A DNA stretch of 64,000 nucleotides from assembly GCF_003583765.1 (NCBI RefSeq), contig NZ_QXQA01000015.1, positions 104,541 through 168,540 on the forward strand. Reading direction: 5' to 3'. Below, piece by piece: positions 50,464 through 59,435 of the stretch; within the stretch, counting starts at the first letter, position 1; every line of letters begins with the position of its first letter. The stretch comes from Paenibacillus nanensis (GTDB taxonomy: Bacteria; Bacillota; Bacilli; Paenibacillales; Paenibacillaceae). Made by a program: the position numbers and the translations under genes. The notes beneath the pieces are model-generated. The model was not told the DNA's origin. It worked only from the letters and a program-made list of their open reading frames with translations, and did no database searches.

Positions 50464-50670
50464 CTATTTTGGATTATTTTGGAGCTTTGGCAGCATTCTC
50501 TTATTCTCCGTCATTTCAGATCCGCAAGCCGGACACTTCGGCTGCCGGACAAAGGTAAGCGACTTGCGCATCCAGCAGGGACAATCCGGTTTACTGCACT
50601 CCCATACGGGGGTTTCGGTCAACTGACTTTCGGAATAAGACGTCATTCTGTTCCACATGCTACGGTTCAT
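50464..50670 (-). CDS. ydjO: YdjO-family cold-inducible zinc-ribbon protein
   Basis: 68 residues. Two cysteine pairs form a small zinc ribbon: VWECSKPDCPCWMRK and PKCPACGSEM, followed by the conserved tail MLPKLQNN. This matches the short YdjO proteins of Bacilli, known as cold-inducible but of unknown function. AAGGAG lies 11 bases before the ATG. It stands alone between the LysR-type gene and gdhA. Confidence 0.85.
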   Translation of the reverse strand: MNRSMWNRMTSYSESQLTETPVWECSKPDCPCWMRKSLTFVRQPKCPACGSEMTENKRMLPKLQNNPK

Positions 50671-50766
50671 CGTAGATCCAGCTCCTTGTATGCAATTTTG
50701 TGGTCTTTCTAATTGTTACCATCGTTGCATCCTCCTTTTTTCTGCCAAAATAGGATTGATAAGCAT

Positions 50767-50796
50767 CAAGGCATCCCGCAAAAGCGGAATGCCTTG
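50767..50796 (-). terminator. Probable terminator after gdhA
   Basis: CAAGGCATCCCGC pairs with GCGGAATGCCTTG (one mismatch) around AAAA. The following T content on the minus strand is moderate. Confidence 0.6.
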
Positions 50797-50844
50797 ACTC
50801 GACCATATCATGGAAAGACAGAAGTGTCAATGAATTCGAATGAC

Positions 50845-52218
50845 CTATACGATGCCTTGCGCCATCATGGCATCCGCTACCTTCTTAAAGCCCGCGATAT
50901 TCGCGCCGACTAGAAGGTTGCCCTCATGCCCGTACTCCTTCGCTGCTGCTTCGCAGCTCTCGTAAATGTTTTTCATAATCATATGCAGCTTAGCGTCCAC
51001 CTCTTCAAAGGTCCATGCCAACCGCATGCTGTTTTGCGACATTTCCAAGGACGACACGGCAACCCCTCCGGCATTTGCCGCTTTAGCAGGCCCGAACAGA
51101 ACGCCGTTCGTATGGAAAATATGAATCGCTTCGAGCGTAGACGGCATGTTTGCGCCTTCCCCGATCGCCTTTACTCCGTTTTGAACCAGCACCTTTGCCG
51201 CTTGCTCATCGATTTCGTTTTGCGTCGCGCAAGGAAGGGCAATGTCGCAAGGGATCGACCAGATGCCGGAGCAGCCTTCCGTATATACGGCATGCGGATG
51301 GAATTTCACGTAATCGCTGATCCGTCTGCGCTCCACTTCCTTGAGTTGAATGACCGTATCCAGCTGAATGCCTTCCGGATCGTAAATGTAGCCGTTGGAA
51401 TCGCTGCAGGCCACAACGCGAGCGCCAAATTCCTGCGCCTTTTTCATGGCATAGATCGACACGTTGCCCGATCCCGACACGATCACGGTTTTGTCTTCGA
51501 AGCTTAAGCCTTTGGCTTGCAGCATCTCATTGACAAAGTATACGCAGCCGTATCCAGTCGCTTCCTTACGGGCCAGGCTTCCCCCGTACCCGATGCCTTT
51601 GCCTGTCAGAACGCCGGCTTCATGCGCCCCTCTGATCCGTTTGTATTGACCGAACATATAGCCGATCTCACGGGCGCCAACACCGATATCCCCCGCCGGA
51701 ACATCCGTGTCCTGACCCAAGTATTTATAAAGCTCGGTCATAAAGCTTTGAGTAAACCGCATAATCTCTTGATCGGATTTGCCCTTCGGATCGAAGTCGG
51801 AGCCGCCTTTGCCTCCCCCGATCGGCTGTCCTGTCAACGAATTTTTGAAGATTTGCTCGAAGCCCAAAAATTTGATGATGCTTGCGCTTACGGACGGGTG
51901 GAAACGAAGGCCGCCTTTATAAGGTCCAAGCGCACTGTTAAACTGAACGCGATAGCCGCGGTTCACTTGTACGCGTCCAGCGTCGTCGACCCAAGGAACA
52001 CGGAACATCACTACGCGTTCAGGTTCTACGATCCTCTCAAGTATTCCGCTCTCAATATACTCCGGATGCGCAGCAAGAATTGGCGAAAGCGTGTCGAGAA
52101 TTTCTTTTACCGCTTGAAGATATTCCGTCTCGTGCTGATTTTTCATGACAACAGATTCATAGACACGCTGCACGTACTCCGCGGCATCAATTTCTCTGCT
52201 TGCTAATGTAGACTCCAT
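50845..52218 (-). CDS. gdhA: NADP-specific glutamate dehydrogenase
   Basis: 457 residues, the usual length for hexameric NADP-GDH. The glutamate site block is VQFNSALGPYKGGLRFHPSV with the catalytic lysine in GGGKGGSDFDPKG; the Rossmann motif is VSGSGNVSIYA. It assimilates ammonium into 2-oxoglutarate to make glutamate. GGAGA lies upstream of the ATG. The upstream region has repeated TTTGTAC elements (two copies about 20 bases apart) that could be regulatory. It is monocistronic. Confidence 0.97.
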   Translation of the reverse strand: MESTLASREIDAAEYVQRVYESVVMKNQHETEYLQAVKEILDTLSPILAAHPEYIESGILERIVEPERVVMFRVPWVDDAGRVQVNRGYRVQFNSALGPYKGGLRFHPSVSASIIKFLGFEQIFKNSLTGQPIGGGKGGSDFDPKGKSDQEIMRFTQSFMTELYKYLGQDTDVPAGDIGVGAREIGYMFGQYKRIRGAHEAGVLTGKGIGYGGSLARKEATGYGCVYFVNEMLQAKGLSFEDKTVIVSGSGNVSIYAMKKAQEFGARVVACSDSNGYIYDPEGIQLDTVIQLKEVERRRISDYVKFHPHAVYTEGCSGIWSIPCDIALPCATQNEIDEQAAKVLVQNGVKAIGEGANMPSTLEAIHIFHTNGVLFGPAKAANAGGVAVSSLEMSQNSMRLAWTFEEVDAKLHMIMKNIYESCEAAAKEYGHEGNLLVGANIAGFKKVADAMMAQGIV

Positions 52219-52456
52219 AGCAATGATCTCCTTCCAATTTTTAATTTGTACAAAACGCCCAATTGTTTGTACTTTTTACACTAAGGATGTTTTATAGTGT
52301 ACTTTAAAGCGATAAAGAAATCTAATAAATTTTTTCGAGAGAGCCGATTAAAACCTTTTATCGACCCTTACATGGAATGACAGATTAAAGATTCGATTAA
52401 GCTGCTAGGCCCTGGAACCCTTGCAGCAGCCTTGCTTCGTAATCTCGCTGCATGCC

Positions 52457-52482
52457 AAAAAGACCCCGCCAATGGCGAGGTC
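52457..52482 (-). terminator. Terminator after ddh
   Basis: Minus-strand AGACCTCGCC, loop ATT, GGCGGGGTCT followed by TTTTGG. Confidence 0.8.
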
Positions 52483-52499
52483 TATCTGTTCTTGTACGA

Positions 52500-53489
52500 T
52501 TACAGCAGCTCTTTGCGAAGCTCGTCTGCCGACTTCGGCGAAAGATAGCCAAGCGGGATGTCAAATACGGTTTTGGCTCCGCTCAAGCCATCCTTCTTAA
52601 GTCTGTACGCAGCTCTTGCATACGCGACTAGAACGCTAGCCGTGAATTCAGGATTGCTCTCCAGCTTAAGCCCGAATTCGATAATTTGCTTCGTCCCTTC
52701 ACCTGTCACGCCGCTGCGAATAACGAAACCGCCGTGCGGCATGCCGTGATGCTGGGTTTTCAATTCTTCTTCGGTAATAAACGTTACGGTTGTGTCGTAA
52801 TCGGCGAAATAATTCGGCATGTTTACGATCGTTTGCGTAATTTCATCCCGGTTCGCGCCTTCTTCGGCAACGACAAAACATTGGCGCAAATGCTTCTCTC
52901 TCGTTTGAAGCTCAGGCGTTTCGCCTGACCGGATACGATTGATCACGCTTTCTACCGGTACTGTATACTGAACGCCGGCCTTTACGCCAGGAACGCGTCT
53001 GATCGCGTCCGAGTGACCTTGGCTGACGCCTTTTCCCCAAAACGTATATTCTTTCCCCTCCGGCAGAATCGCTTCCGAAAGCAGTCTGTTCAGCGAGAAT
53101 AACCCCGGGTCCCAGCCTGTAGAAATAACGCTGAGCGTATCCGCTTTCTTCGCTGCTGCATGAACCGATTCAAAAAACTCTGGAATTTTGGCATGCGTGT
53201 CAAAGCTGTCCACCGTATTAAACATGGATGCGATGAACGGTGTCTGCTCCGGTAAATCGGTCGCAGATCCGCCGCATAAGATCATGACATCAATGCTGCC
53301 TTTAAATTGTTCAACCGTAGAAATATGTTCGAAGCGCAGATTGTCTCCGGCTTCCCCTTTCATTTGCTCCGGCTCGCGTCGTGTGAATATCGCGACCAGT
53401 TCCATATCCTTGTTTTGGCGCAATGCTTGAACAACCCCGCGTCCAAGATTACCGTAACCTACAATTCCGACTTTGATCGATTGCGTCAT
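52500..53489 (-). CDS. ddh: meso-Diaminopimelate dehydrogenase
   Basis: 329 residues. The N-terminal NADPH Rossmann domain begins VGIVGYGNLGRGVVQAL, followed by CGGSATDLPEQTP, the substrate-domain block STGWDPGLFSLNRLL and WGKGVSQGHSDAIRR, all characteristic of Ddh. It makes meso-diaminopimelate from tetrahydrodipicolinate in one reductive amination step, supplying lysine and peptidoglycan. Its position next to gdhA groups two ammonium-using dehydrogenases. GGAGG lies 8 bases upstream of the ATG. Confidence 0.96.
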   Translation of the reverse strand: MTQSIKVGIVGYGNLGRGVVQALRQNKDMELVAIFTRREPEQMKGEAGDNLRFEHISTVEQFKGSIDVMILCGGSATDLPEQTPFIASMFNTVDSFDTHAKIPEFFESVHAAAKKADTLSVISTGWDPGLFSLNRLLSEAILPEGKEYTFWGKGVSQGHSDAIRRVPGVKAGVQYTVPVESVINRIRSGETPELQTREKHLRQCFVVAEEGANRDEITQTIVNMPNYFADYDTTVTFITEEELKTQHHGMPHGGFVIRSGVTGEGTKQIIEFGLKLESNPEFTASVLVAYARAAYRLKKDGLSGAKTVFDIPLGYLSPKSADELRKELL

Positions 53490-53566
53490 GGATGATTCCT
53501 CCAGCTAAAAGTGTTTAATCCTTAACCATTATAGCTAACATACCTTGTTACATACAAGCTAATGCT

Positions 53567-54166
53567 TTATTCTCTCCGGTTAAAGAGCGAGAAAAGCGTC
53601 GTCATGATGAACCCCCCGAAAAAACCGCCTATATGGGCGGATAGGTCAACATTCGGAACGATTAGCGAATGAATAACACCGATTACAACAATCGTTTGAA
53701 TCGTTCTGGCATTATGAACGCCGAATGCGGTTTTATGAAAGATGGAAAAGTAAACATAAGCCGCATAAACCCCGTAGATTGCTCCGGATGCCCCAGCCCC
53801 GATATAAGGCTCTTGGTGAGCATTTACGCTTACGAGGTTTCCCGCAACGCCGGAGACTAAATATAACGCAATAAAACGCCACTTCCCCAAAATCCTCTCA
53901 AGCGAAGCGCCAAACACATATAAGGCTGCTCCATTCATCAGCAGATGCATAAATCCGATATGCAGGAAAACGGCGCTCACATAATGCCATAATTCCGGCT
54001 TGTCGGGAAAGTTGGTCATTGCGCCGAATCGCAGAAGCGTCAATACATCCGAAGAGGAACCGTAGAGCTCCATTGCAATAAATAATAAAATATTGATCAC
54101 AAGAATGACGCTCACGACCGGGAACAACCGAATGTACTGCGCCAAGCTTTCTTTCCGCGAAAACAT
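53567..54166 (-). CDS. Rhomboid-family intramembrane serine protease
   Basis: 199 residues with six membrane segments. The catalytic serine is in GAGASGAIYGVY and the catalytic histidine in SAHIGGFFGGF; the conserved HLLMNG block of TM2 is present. Rhomboids cut transmembrane helices of substrate proteins near the outer membrane face. AGGAGG lies 7 bases before the ATG. It is short, lacking the extra cytoplasmic domain of B. subtilis GluP. Targets are unknown. Confidence 0.93.
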   Translation of the reverse strand: MFSRKESLAQYIRLFPVVSVILVINILLFIAMELYGSSSDVLTLLRFGAMTNFPDKPELWHYVSAVFLHIGFMHLLMNGAALYVFGASLERILGKWRFIALYLVSGVAGNLVSVNAHQEPYIGAGASGAIYGVYAAYVYFSIFHKTAFGVHNARTIQTIVVIGVIHSLIVPNVDLSAHIGGFFGGFIMTTLFSLFNRRE

Positions 54167-54213
54167 AAAAAAGTCCTCCTGTCTGTCTGCCCGCCGGGTT
54201 AAGTTTCTTTTGT

Positions 54214-54672
54214 TTATAAGGACGGCATCGCTTTATCCGCAACGAGATTCAATTGAACCTGATGCTCAAGAAGCGCCTTCAGACCGCATAACACGATCGT
54301 ATAACCGCCCATCGAGTCAATCGCTTGACTGACAATTGAATCCCCGTCGCCGGAAAATCCTTGGCTCGTAATTGTTACATGCGTACCGATTTCTCCAATG
54401 GACCTAAAGCTCCATTCCGCCGTTGTCCCATCGGAGAATTCGACATGGATGCTTCTATTCGGTTCTATAGCTTTCACGAAAATCTCATCGTGAACGCCGT
54501 ACATTTCCCAATCCCATCGAACCTTGCTTCCTGCCTCAAGTCTGCCGCTGCTTTTCGTAAACCAGAACTTTGTCGTTACTTCGGGATCGATAAAGGCTTC
54601 GAATACTTGCTGAACAGGCTTTCTTATCAACATTTCCGCTTTCACAACAGGCCTTTCCTTCATCGTTAACAT
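54214..54672 (-). CDS. SRPBCC/AHSA1-family protein
   Basis: 152 residues. Start overlaps the stop of the upstream GNAT gene (ATGTTAA), so translation is probably coupled; no independent strong ribosome site is seen. Residues 10-145 have the START-like fold signature IRKPVQQVFEAFIDPEVTTKFW and the GSKVRWDWEMYG block typical of the Aha1 C-terminal-like family. Proteins of this type bind small hydrophobic ligands, but the role here is unknown. Confidence 0.85.
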   Translation of the reverse strand: MLTMKERPVVKAEMLIRKPVQQVFEAFIDPEVTTKFWFTKSSGRLEAGSKVRWDWEMYGVHDEIFVKAIEPNRSIHVEFSDGTTAEWSFRSIGEIGTHVTITSQGFSGDGDSIVSQAIDSMGGYTIVLCGLKALLEHQVQLNLVADKAMPSL

Positions 54673-55160
54673 GGCGTAGCTTCACTCTTTCCTAAAGATT
54701 TGATATACCAAACATCGCATGCGTAATGCTCAGAGCCTGCAAGCGGTGTAGGTAAAGACTCAAAACCGTGTTTCACATAAAAACGGTTAGCCGCATGCAT
54801 ATTCGATAACGTCTCTATGTAGCACTTGCCGTAATGCTTCGCTGCGAAGCTTAGCGCCGTATCCAAGAGCTTCGCCGCTATGCCGCTTCCTCTGACCGCC
54901 TTCAGCAGATACATTTTTTGAAGCTCGCACACGTCTTCCAGATCCGCAAATGGCGCGATTCCGCATCCGCCGACAACTTCCCCGCCATGTTCAATTACCC
55001 AGTAAGCCCTTCCTGGCTGATTATAATAAGCATACAGATCGCTCATGCTTTCATCGGCCCACGCCAGCCCCTCCCGATTGCCGCCAAATTCAATCAGGCA
55101 CTCTCTAATCACGTTCTCAATTGCCGCATTGTCTGCGAACTTCAGTAGTCTAATAAACAC
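54666..55160 (-). CDS. GNAT-family N-acetyltransferase
   Basis: 164 residues from a GTG start with GGAGGGATAGGCAGCC upstream. The acetyl-CoA binding motif A is KMYLLKAVRGSGIAAKLLDTAL, preceded by VVGGCGIAPF and followed by IETLSNMHAANRFYVKHGF. The family acetylates amino groups on small molecules or proteins; the substrate is not deducible. It overlaps the following SRPBCC gene by 7 bases, so both form a small operon. Confidence 0.9.
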   Translation of the reverse strand: MFIRLLKFADNAAIENVIRECLIEFGGNREGLAWADESMSDLYAYYNQPGRAYWVIEHGGEVVGGCGIAPFADLEDVCELQKMYLLKAVRGSGIAAKLLDTALSFAAKHYGKCYIETLSNMHAANRFYVKHGFESLPTPLAGSEHYACDVWYIKSLGKSEATPC

Positions 55161-55196
55161 GGCTGCCTATCCCTCCAGATGCTAGTCTGCTTCTTA

Positions 55197-56489
55197 TTAT
55201 ACAGAATGTTTGCGAAAGGTCGACCAGATCACGACAGGGATTAATAGCAGCGACATCGTTCCGCCGATGAGAGCCAGCGCCTCATAACTGGCATTTGCGG
55301 CGATAACGCCGGACATCGCCCCTCCTGACGCCCCCGCCAAGGCAATCAGGACATCTATCGTGCCTTGCGTTTTGGCTCGCGTCGCTTGCGTTGTTGCATC
55401 GACGATAAGGGCTGTTCCGCTAATTAAGCCCAAATTCCACCCTAGACCAAGCAGCGCTAGGGCCGTAATAAGGGAAACCATTGAATCTGCAGGTCCAAAC
55501 GCGGCCAAGAGCCCGGCTGCTAACAAAATAACGCCCGCTGCGCATGACATTGCCAATCGACCGAGCTTATCAATGAGTATTCCGGTTACGAGCGATGGCA
55601 AATACATCGCCCCGATATGAATCCCGATAACGAGCCCAACCTCTGTAAGTCCGTGACCATGATGCTTCATATGAACGGGAGTCATCGTCATAATAGCGAC
55701 CATAACGATTTGGGTAAGAATCATGACAGCAGCGCCTAAGACGATACCTCTTTTCGACGATTCCGCTTGAGGTAACGCTGCCGCAGATCGCTGCGCTTGC
55801 TGAAGATCCGCCTCCGCAATTTGCTTTGCGAGGAACAGCGGGTCCGGTCGGAGCAGCAAGAGCAGGATGCTTCCCGCCAGCAGGAAAGCGGCGGAAGCGA
55901 GCAGAAATGGCCCTGCTAACGTTGGGATATGGATCGATTCCGCAAAGCTTCCCGTCACCTCCACGAGATTAGGCCCCGCCACCGCCCCGAACGTTGTCGA
56001 TACCATCGCGATACTAACCGCCGTCGCCCGCTGATGCGGTTTCGCCAGATCCGTCCCGGCGTATCTGGCGATCATATTGGAAGCCGTGCCGGCCCCGTAC
56101 AAGAGAAGCGATAAGAATAGTAATATCGCATGATTCGTTACTGCGGATAATACAACGCCCGCAGCTCCAATGCCGCCGGCAAAAAAACCTCCAGCAAGAC
56201 CGCTGCGTCTCCCGAACTTCCCCGACAAACGGCCGACAAGGAAGGATGTAAGAGCTGAGCCAAGCGTAATCAACGCCGCAGGGAGCCCGGCATACCGTTC
56301 GGTGCCCAGCATTTCTTGCGCAAGCAGCGCCCCGACCGTGACGCCGGCGGCCAGTCCGGCTCCGCCGAATAATTGCGAGAAGACAACCGTCCATAGTGTG
56401 CGTTTATACGCGCGATCTCTCTGCTCCATTAAATAGCCAAACGTTTCTAGCCTACTCCCCGCCGTTTGAAGCTGCGCATGATTGGTCAA
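55197..56489 (-). CDS. MFS transporter
   Basis: 430 residues from a TTG start with AGGGGGGA at 7-base spacing. Twelve predicted spans, with a glycine/alanine-rich pattern and loop 2-3 signature GRLSGKFGRRSG. A long cytoplasmic loop between TM6 and TM7 contains a Gln-rich helix (about 220-245). It is likely a drug or metabolite efflux pump of the YwoG/YdeG sort, but the substrate is unknown. It stands apart from the GNAT gene by 36 bases and may be the first gene of the MFS-GNAT-SRPBCC run. Confidence 0.9.
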   Translation of the reverse strand: MTNHAQLQTAGSRLETFGYLMEQRDRAYKRTLWTVVFSQLFGGAGLAAGVTVGALLAQEMLGTERYAGLPAALITLGSALTSFLVGRLSGKFGRRSGLAGGFFAGGIGAAGVVLSAVTNHAILLFLSLLLYGAGTASNMIARYAGTDLAKPHQRATAVSIAMVSTTFGAVAGPNLVEVTGSFAESIHIPTLAGPFLLASAAFLLAGSILLLLLRPDPLFLAKQIAEADLQQAQRSAAALPQAESSKRGIVLGAAVMILTQIVMVAIMTMTPVHMKHHGHGLTEVGLVIGIHIGAMYLPSLVTGILIDKLGRLAMSCAAGVILLAAGLLAAFGPADSMVSLITALALLGLGWNLGLISGTALIVDATTQATRAKTQGTIDVLIALAGASGGAMSGVIAANASYEALALIGGTMSLLLIPVVIWSTFRKHSV

Positions 56490-56561
56490 TATTATCCCCC
56501 CTAATGATTGTAATAATGAATGATACTCGTAATCGTACGCCCGCCATTACGCGCTGTCAAA

Positions 56562-56608
56562 TAAAAAAAGAACGCTGCTTTCCTAGTCGGGTAACTAGTA
56601 AGAGCGTC
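56562..56608 (-). terminator. Terminator after the small stress-type gene
   Basis: Minus-strand ACGCTCTTACTAGT pairs imperfectly with ACTAGGAAAGCAGCGT, then TTCTTTTTTTAT. Confidence 0.75.
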
Positions 56609-56628
56609 CCTCGATTGATCATTCCGTG

Positions 56629-57003
56629 TTATACGATTGCTCCTGCAGTCTCCACAATTTGTAACGCTTGATGAAAGCTTTGTTCGTCGAGGACTACCGT
56701 CAGACAAAAATTATAACCCGTCACTTTATTTTCGGGACCTCCCGAGCTAAGTCCGCTTGCGCTTACGCTTGTCGCCGCAAGCACGCCGGCATCCTTCTGA
56801 AAATCCCCTCCAAGCGTCAAGAACCCGAGACCTGGGAAATCGCCTGTTAACGGATTAAAGGATTCATCTACCCCATCGCCAGGATAACCGTCAACATTCG
56901 TAATCGAGCTGTCAACGACGCCTCCGATCGCTTCGATTTGTTTCAGGGCCTGCTCCGCCTCATCCCGCCTTTTAAAAAAGGCGATTATGTTTTTTTCCGC
57001 CAT
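56629..57003 (-). CDS. Hypothetical protein with YflT-like N-terminus
   Basis: 124 residues; AAAGGA lies about 9 bases before the ATG. The first 25 residues (NIIAFFKRRDEAEQALKQIEAIGG) have the beta-alpha start seen in general stress proteins of the YflT/17M kind. The rest is Gly/Ser/Asp rich and ends with a second beta-alpha unit (NFCLTVVLDEQSFHQALQIVE), so the two ends may pack as a ferredoxin-like domain around a flexible middle. No firm family assignment. It follows a 29-codon gene on the same strand. Confidence 0.7.
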   Translation of the reverse strand: MAEKNIIAFFKRRDEAEQALKQIEAIGGVVDSSITNVDGYPGDGVDESFNPLTGDFPGLGFLTLGGDFQKDAGVLAATSVSASGLSSGGPENKVTGYNFCLTVVLDEQSFHQALQIVETAGAIV

Positions 57004-57042
57004 GTCACGCTGTCCTTTCTTCCATTACTTGATGGCTGCAGC

Positions 57043-57132
57043 CTACTTGTTGCCTTTTTTGGATTCCGCTACTTCTGAATCTTTATTATTGCCGGGATTG
57101 CCCTTACGCTTCACTGATTCGTTAGTCGACAT
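57043..57132 (-). CDS. Tiny hydrophilic protein (29 aa)
   Basis: An ATG at 57132 has GGAAGGAGGCAGGCTCGTT upstream, a near-perfect ribosome site at about 10 bases. The 29-residue product is Lys, Asn and Ser rich, with only scattered aliphatic residues, beginning MSTNESVKRKGNPGNN and ending KKGNK. Codon use is ordinary. It resembles small spore or stress peptides in composition, but I recognise no family. It lies 39 bases before the YflT-like gene, and the two probably share a transcript. Confidence 0.6.
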   Translation of the reverse strand: MSTNESVKRKGNPGNNKDSEVAESKKGNK

Positions 57133-57313
57133 AACGAGCCTGCCTCCTTCCTTACCGGTTTGCGTTCATTCCATTTTCCCCTCATCGCGATCGAAATATG
57201 TGGCAGCCTCTTCTGCCTCATTGTTGTAATGAATACGTTAGCGGCGGTTGACGAATAATGAAGAAGCCAGTTCACTGTTTTCATTTCCTAATGGATAAGA
57301 GGTGCTCTTGCTT

Positions 57314-58606
57314 GTGGAAAAAACCAAATCACGAAAGCTGAATATCTCGTTCCAAAGCGATCTGGAGCTTCGGGAAGTTAAAACGTCTACTCAAAAAACA
57401 AAGTCTAAAGGCAGCTCCAAGGGACATCTTTGGGAATTCATCGCAATTGCCACCATCCCCATGGTGCTTGTGTTCGGCAACTCCATGCTCGTTCCAGTGC
57501 TGCCCGAAATGCAAAAAGCGCTCGGCATCACGAAATTCCAAAGCAGCTTGATCATTTCGATCTTTTCGCTGGCGGCAGGCGTCTGTATCCCGGTCATTGG
57601 CTACTTGTCCGATCAGCTCGGCAGGAAAATCATCATTATACCCGCGCTTATTATTTACGGCGGCGCTGGCGTTCTGGCCGGAATGGGGGCCATTTGGGAT
57701 TCCTATACGATCATCATTATCGCAAGGGCGATACAAGGCATCGCGGCCGCAGGAACCGCGCCGATCGCGATGGCGCTTGTCGGAGATATGTATGACGGCG
57801 GGACAGAGAGCAAAGCGCTTGGATTAACCGAAGCCTCGAATGGAACCGGGAAGGTGCTAAGTCCGATCATCGGCTCCCTCCTCGCTTTGATCGTATGGTA
57901 CGCATCCTTTTTTGCTTTTCCGGTTTTCTGCGCGTTATCCTTACTGGCCGTCATGTTTTTAATTAAGGAGCCGAAGCATGACCACAAGCAGAAGCTGAAG
58001 GATTATCTCCATAAAATCGGTATCATTTTTAAAGAAAAAGGACGCTGGCTGATTACCTCGTTTTTTGCCGGCTCGCTTGGGCTTTTTATTTTATTCGGGG
58101 TCCTGTTCTATTTGTCCAATATATTGGAGAAGGAACCTTATTCGATTGACGGTGTTATAAAAGGCTTGATATTGTCCATTCCCCTGCTTGGAATGGTGAT
58201 CACTTCCTATACGACGGGAAGCTTAATCAAAAAAAATGGCCGGTTGATCAGGCTGCTGATGAACATCGGGTTAGTCGCAATGACCGTCTCTCTTGCCGCA
58301 ACGATTTTTTTCTTTAAAAATATTTATGTCTTTATCGGATTGTTAACGTTAAGCAGCATCGGCACAGGCCTGCTGCTCCCCTGCTTAAATACGATGATTA
58401 CCGGCTCCGTAAAGAAAAGCGAGCGCGGTATGATTACTTCGCTGTATAATAGCTTGCGGTTTTTAGGCGTAGCATTCGGTCCGCCTTTATTCGGCTGGAT
58501 GATGGATCAATCGGACCGCTTAGTGTTTATATCCGTTTCCTCTTTATCGCTGCTGACGCTCGGACTGGTGTTTTTCTTAATCAAGCCGCCGCAAAAGGTC
58601 AGCTAA
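57314..58606 (+). CDS. MFS transporter, 14-TM/TetA(L)-like drug-efflux relative
   Basis: 430 residues from the GTG at 57314, with AGAGGTG 9 bases upstream; a GTG four codons earlier overlaps that site. A basic, soluble N-terminal tail (about 40 residues) precedes twelve or more spans. Loop 2-3 reads GYLSDQLGRKIII and motif C-like GGAGVLAG and TGKVLSPIIGS are present, as in proton-coupled drug antiporters of Gram-positives. Relatives of this kind export antibiotics or dyes; the substrate is unknown. It ends with a strong terminator. Confidence 0.88.
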   Translation: MEKTKSRKLNISFQSDLELREVKTSTQKTKSKGSSKGHLWEFIAIATIPMVLVFGNSMLVPVLPEMQKALGITKFQSSLIISIFSLAAGVCIPVIGYLSDQLGRKIIIIPALIIYGGAGVLAGMGAIWDSYTIIIIARAIQGIAAAGTAPIAMALVGDMYDGGTESKALGLTEASNGTGKVLSPIIGSLLALIVWYASFFAFPVFCALSLLAVMFLIKEPKHDHKQKLKDYLHKIGIIFKEKGRWLITSFFAGSLGLFILFGVLFYLSNILEKEPYSIDGVIKGLILSIPLLGMVITSYTTGSLIKKNGRLIRLLMNIGLVAMTVSLAATIFFFKNIYVFIGLLTLSSIGTGLLLPCLNTMITGSVKKSERGMITSLYNSLRFLGVAFGPPLFGWMMDQSDRLVFISVSSLSLLTLGLVFFLIKPPQKVS

Positions 58607-58609
58607 CAC

Positions 58610-58652
58610 AAAGGCGCATTTCCGGGCAGGCGAGCCCGTAAATGCGCCTTTT
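58610..58652. terminator. Bidirectional terminator
   Basis: AAAGGCGCATTTCCGGGC pairs with GCCCGTAAATGCGCCTTT with one mismatch, between convergent genes; TTTT on the plus strand. Confidence 0.88.
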
Positions 58653-58664
58653 GAGCTATGGGAT

Positions 58665-58880
58665 TTAGAATCGGGCATTGAACTGCTTCAAATCATCGAC
58701 TAATGCTTGGGAGTACGTTGCGGTTTCTTCCGAGTCATCGCTGTTTTGCTCCATGGTCTCTTCAAATTGCGTGACAAGCGCGGAGGAGATAAATTCCGCG
58801 TTGACCCCGTAGTGCTTCATGATCGCAAACAGCTGGTCCAAGTTTTGGTGGTTATCAATAATTTCATGCAAGCGGCTCAT
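58665..58880 (-). CDS. Small acidic hypothetical protein
   Basis: 71 residues; AAAGGAG lies 9 bases before the ATG. Mostly helical, acidic (EETMEQNSDDSEE), with a short N-terminal helix pair (LHEIIDNHQNLDQLFAIMKHYG). No known motif. It is alone on the strand and ends at the shared terminator. Confidence 0.65.
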   Translation of the reverse strand: MSRLHEIIDNHQNLDQLFAIMKHYGVNAEFISSALVTQFEETMEQNSDDSEETATYSQALVDDLKQFNARF

Positions 58881-59016
58881 CCTGCTGCTCCTTTCATTTT
58901 CATGTACCCCTTATTGTTTACCGGTCATCCTGTTGCTATTCCCCTGAATTGGTACGTCAATCGTAAGATAATTTCCTTGCGGATTGGCATAATAAACTGA
59001 AACGGAGGTGAACCTT

Positions 59017-59184
59017 GTGGAACCCAATGCAACCAATCAAAGCGAGAATAAAGCAGAGCAGCTGCAAGGCAGCGAACTGACGCATGAGCAGTTTTCGGAT
59101 GTCTATACGGCAGGAACAAGCGACGGCATTCACCAGCTGGCAGATAAACAAATTAAAATCGAAAATGAACCTTATTCGGAGTAA
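59017..59184 (+). CDS. Small hydrophilic protein (55 aa)
   Basis: A GTG at 59017 has the excellent ribosome site CGGAGGTGAACCTT just upstream. The 55-residue product is Gln/Glu/Asn rich (MEPNATNQSENKAEQLQGSE), contains FSDVYTAGTSDGIHQLADKQ and ends in TAA-TAA. No family is recognised; composition suits a small spore or stress protein. It is convergent with tRNA-Ser, whose terminator follows. Confidence 0.6.
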   Translation: MEPNATNQSENKAEQLQGSELTHEQFSDVYTAGTSDGIHQLADKQIKIENEPYSE

Positions 59185-59185
59185 T

Positions 59186-59218
59186 AAAACAAAAATCCCC
59201 CATTCTCCATGGGGGATT
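59186..59218 (-). terminator. Terminator of tRNA-Ser
   Basis: Minus-strand AATCCCCCAT, loop, ATGGGGGATT followed by TTTGTTTTA, directly beyond the tRNA 3' end. Confidence 0.85.
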
Positions 59219-59237
59219 CATCATACGATATGTATTC

Positions 59238-59328
59238 TGGCAGAGAGGAAGGGATTCGAACCCTCGATACGCGGTTAACGTATACACGATTTCCAATCGT
59301 GCTCCTTCGACCACTCGGACACCTCTCT
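59238..59328 (-). tRNA. tRNA-Ser(GGA)
   Basis: On the minus strand AGAGAGG pairs with CCTCTCT to form the acceptor stem, with discriminator G and an encoded CCA at the 3' end. The anticodon stem-loop is CACGATTGGAAATCGTG with anticodon GGA, the long variable arm (TATACG...CGTATC) is that of a class II tRNA-Ser, and the T arm is GAGGGTTCGAATCCCTT. GGA reads UCC and UCU serine codons. Confidence 0.97.
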
Positions 59329-59435
59329 ATGATGATCGAACCGCTTGTCTCTTTGCGGCCGGATTTATAATATAACACGATTATAAAATAAAATCCAGAG
59401 GAAATGCTTAACTTCATCCTTCGGAAACAAGGAGC

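Noticed and set aside
57169..57240. Minus-strand stretch reading NNEAEEAATYFDRDEGKME before a stop
   Set aside because: It looks protein-like but has no ATG, GTG or TTG start in frame and a stop codon shortly upstream, so a gene cannot be supported.
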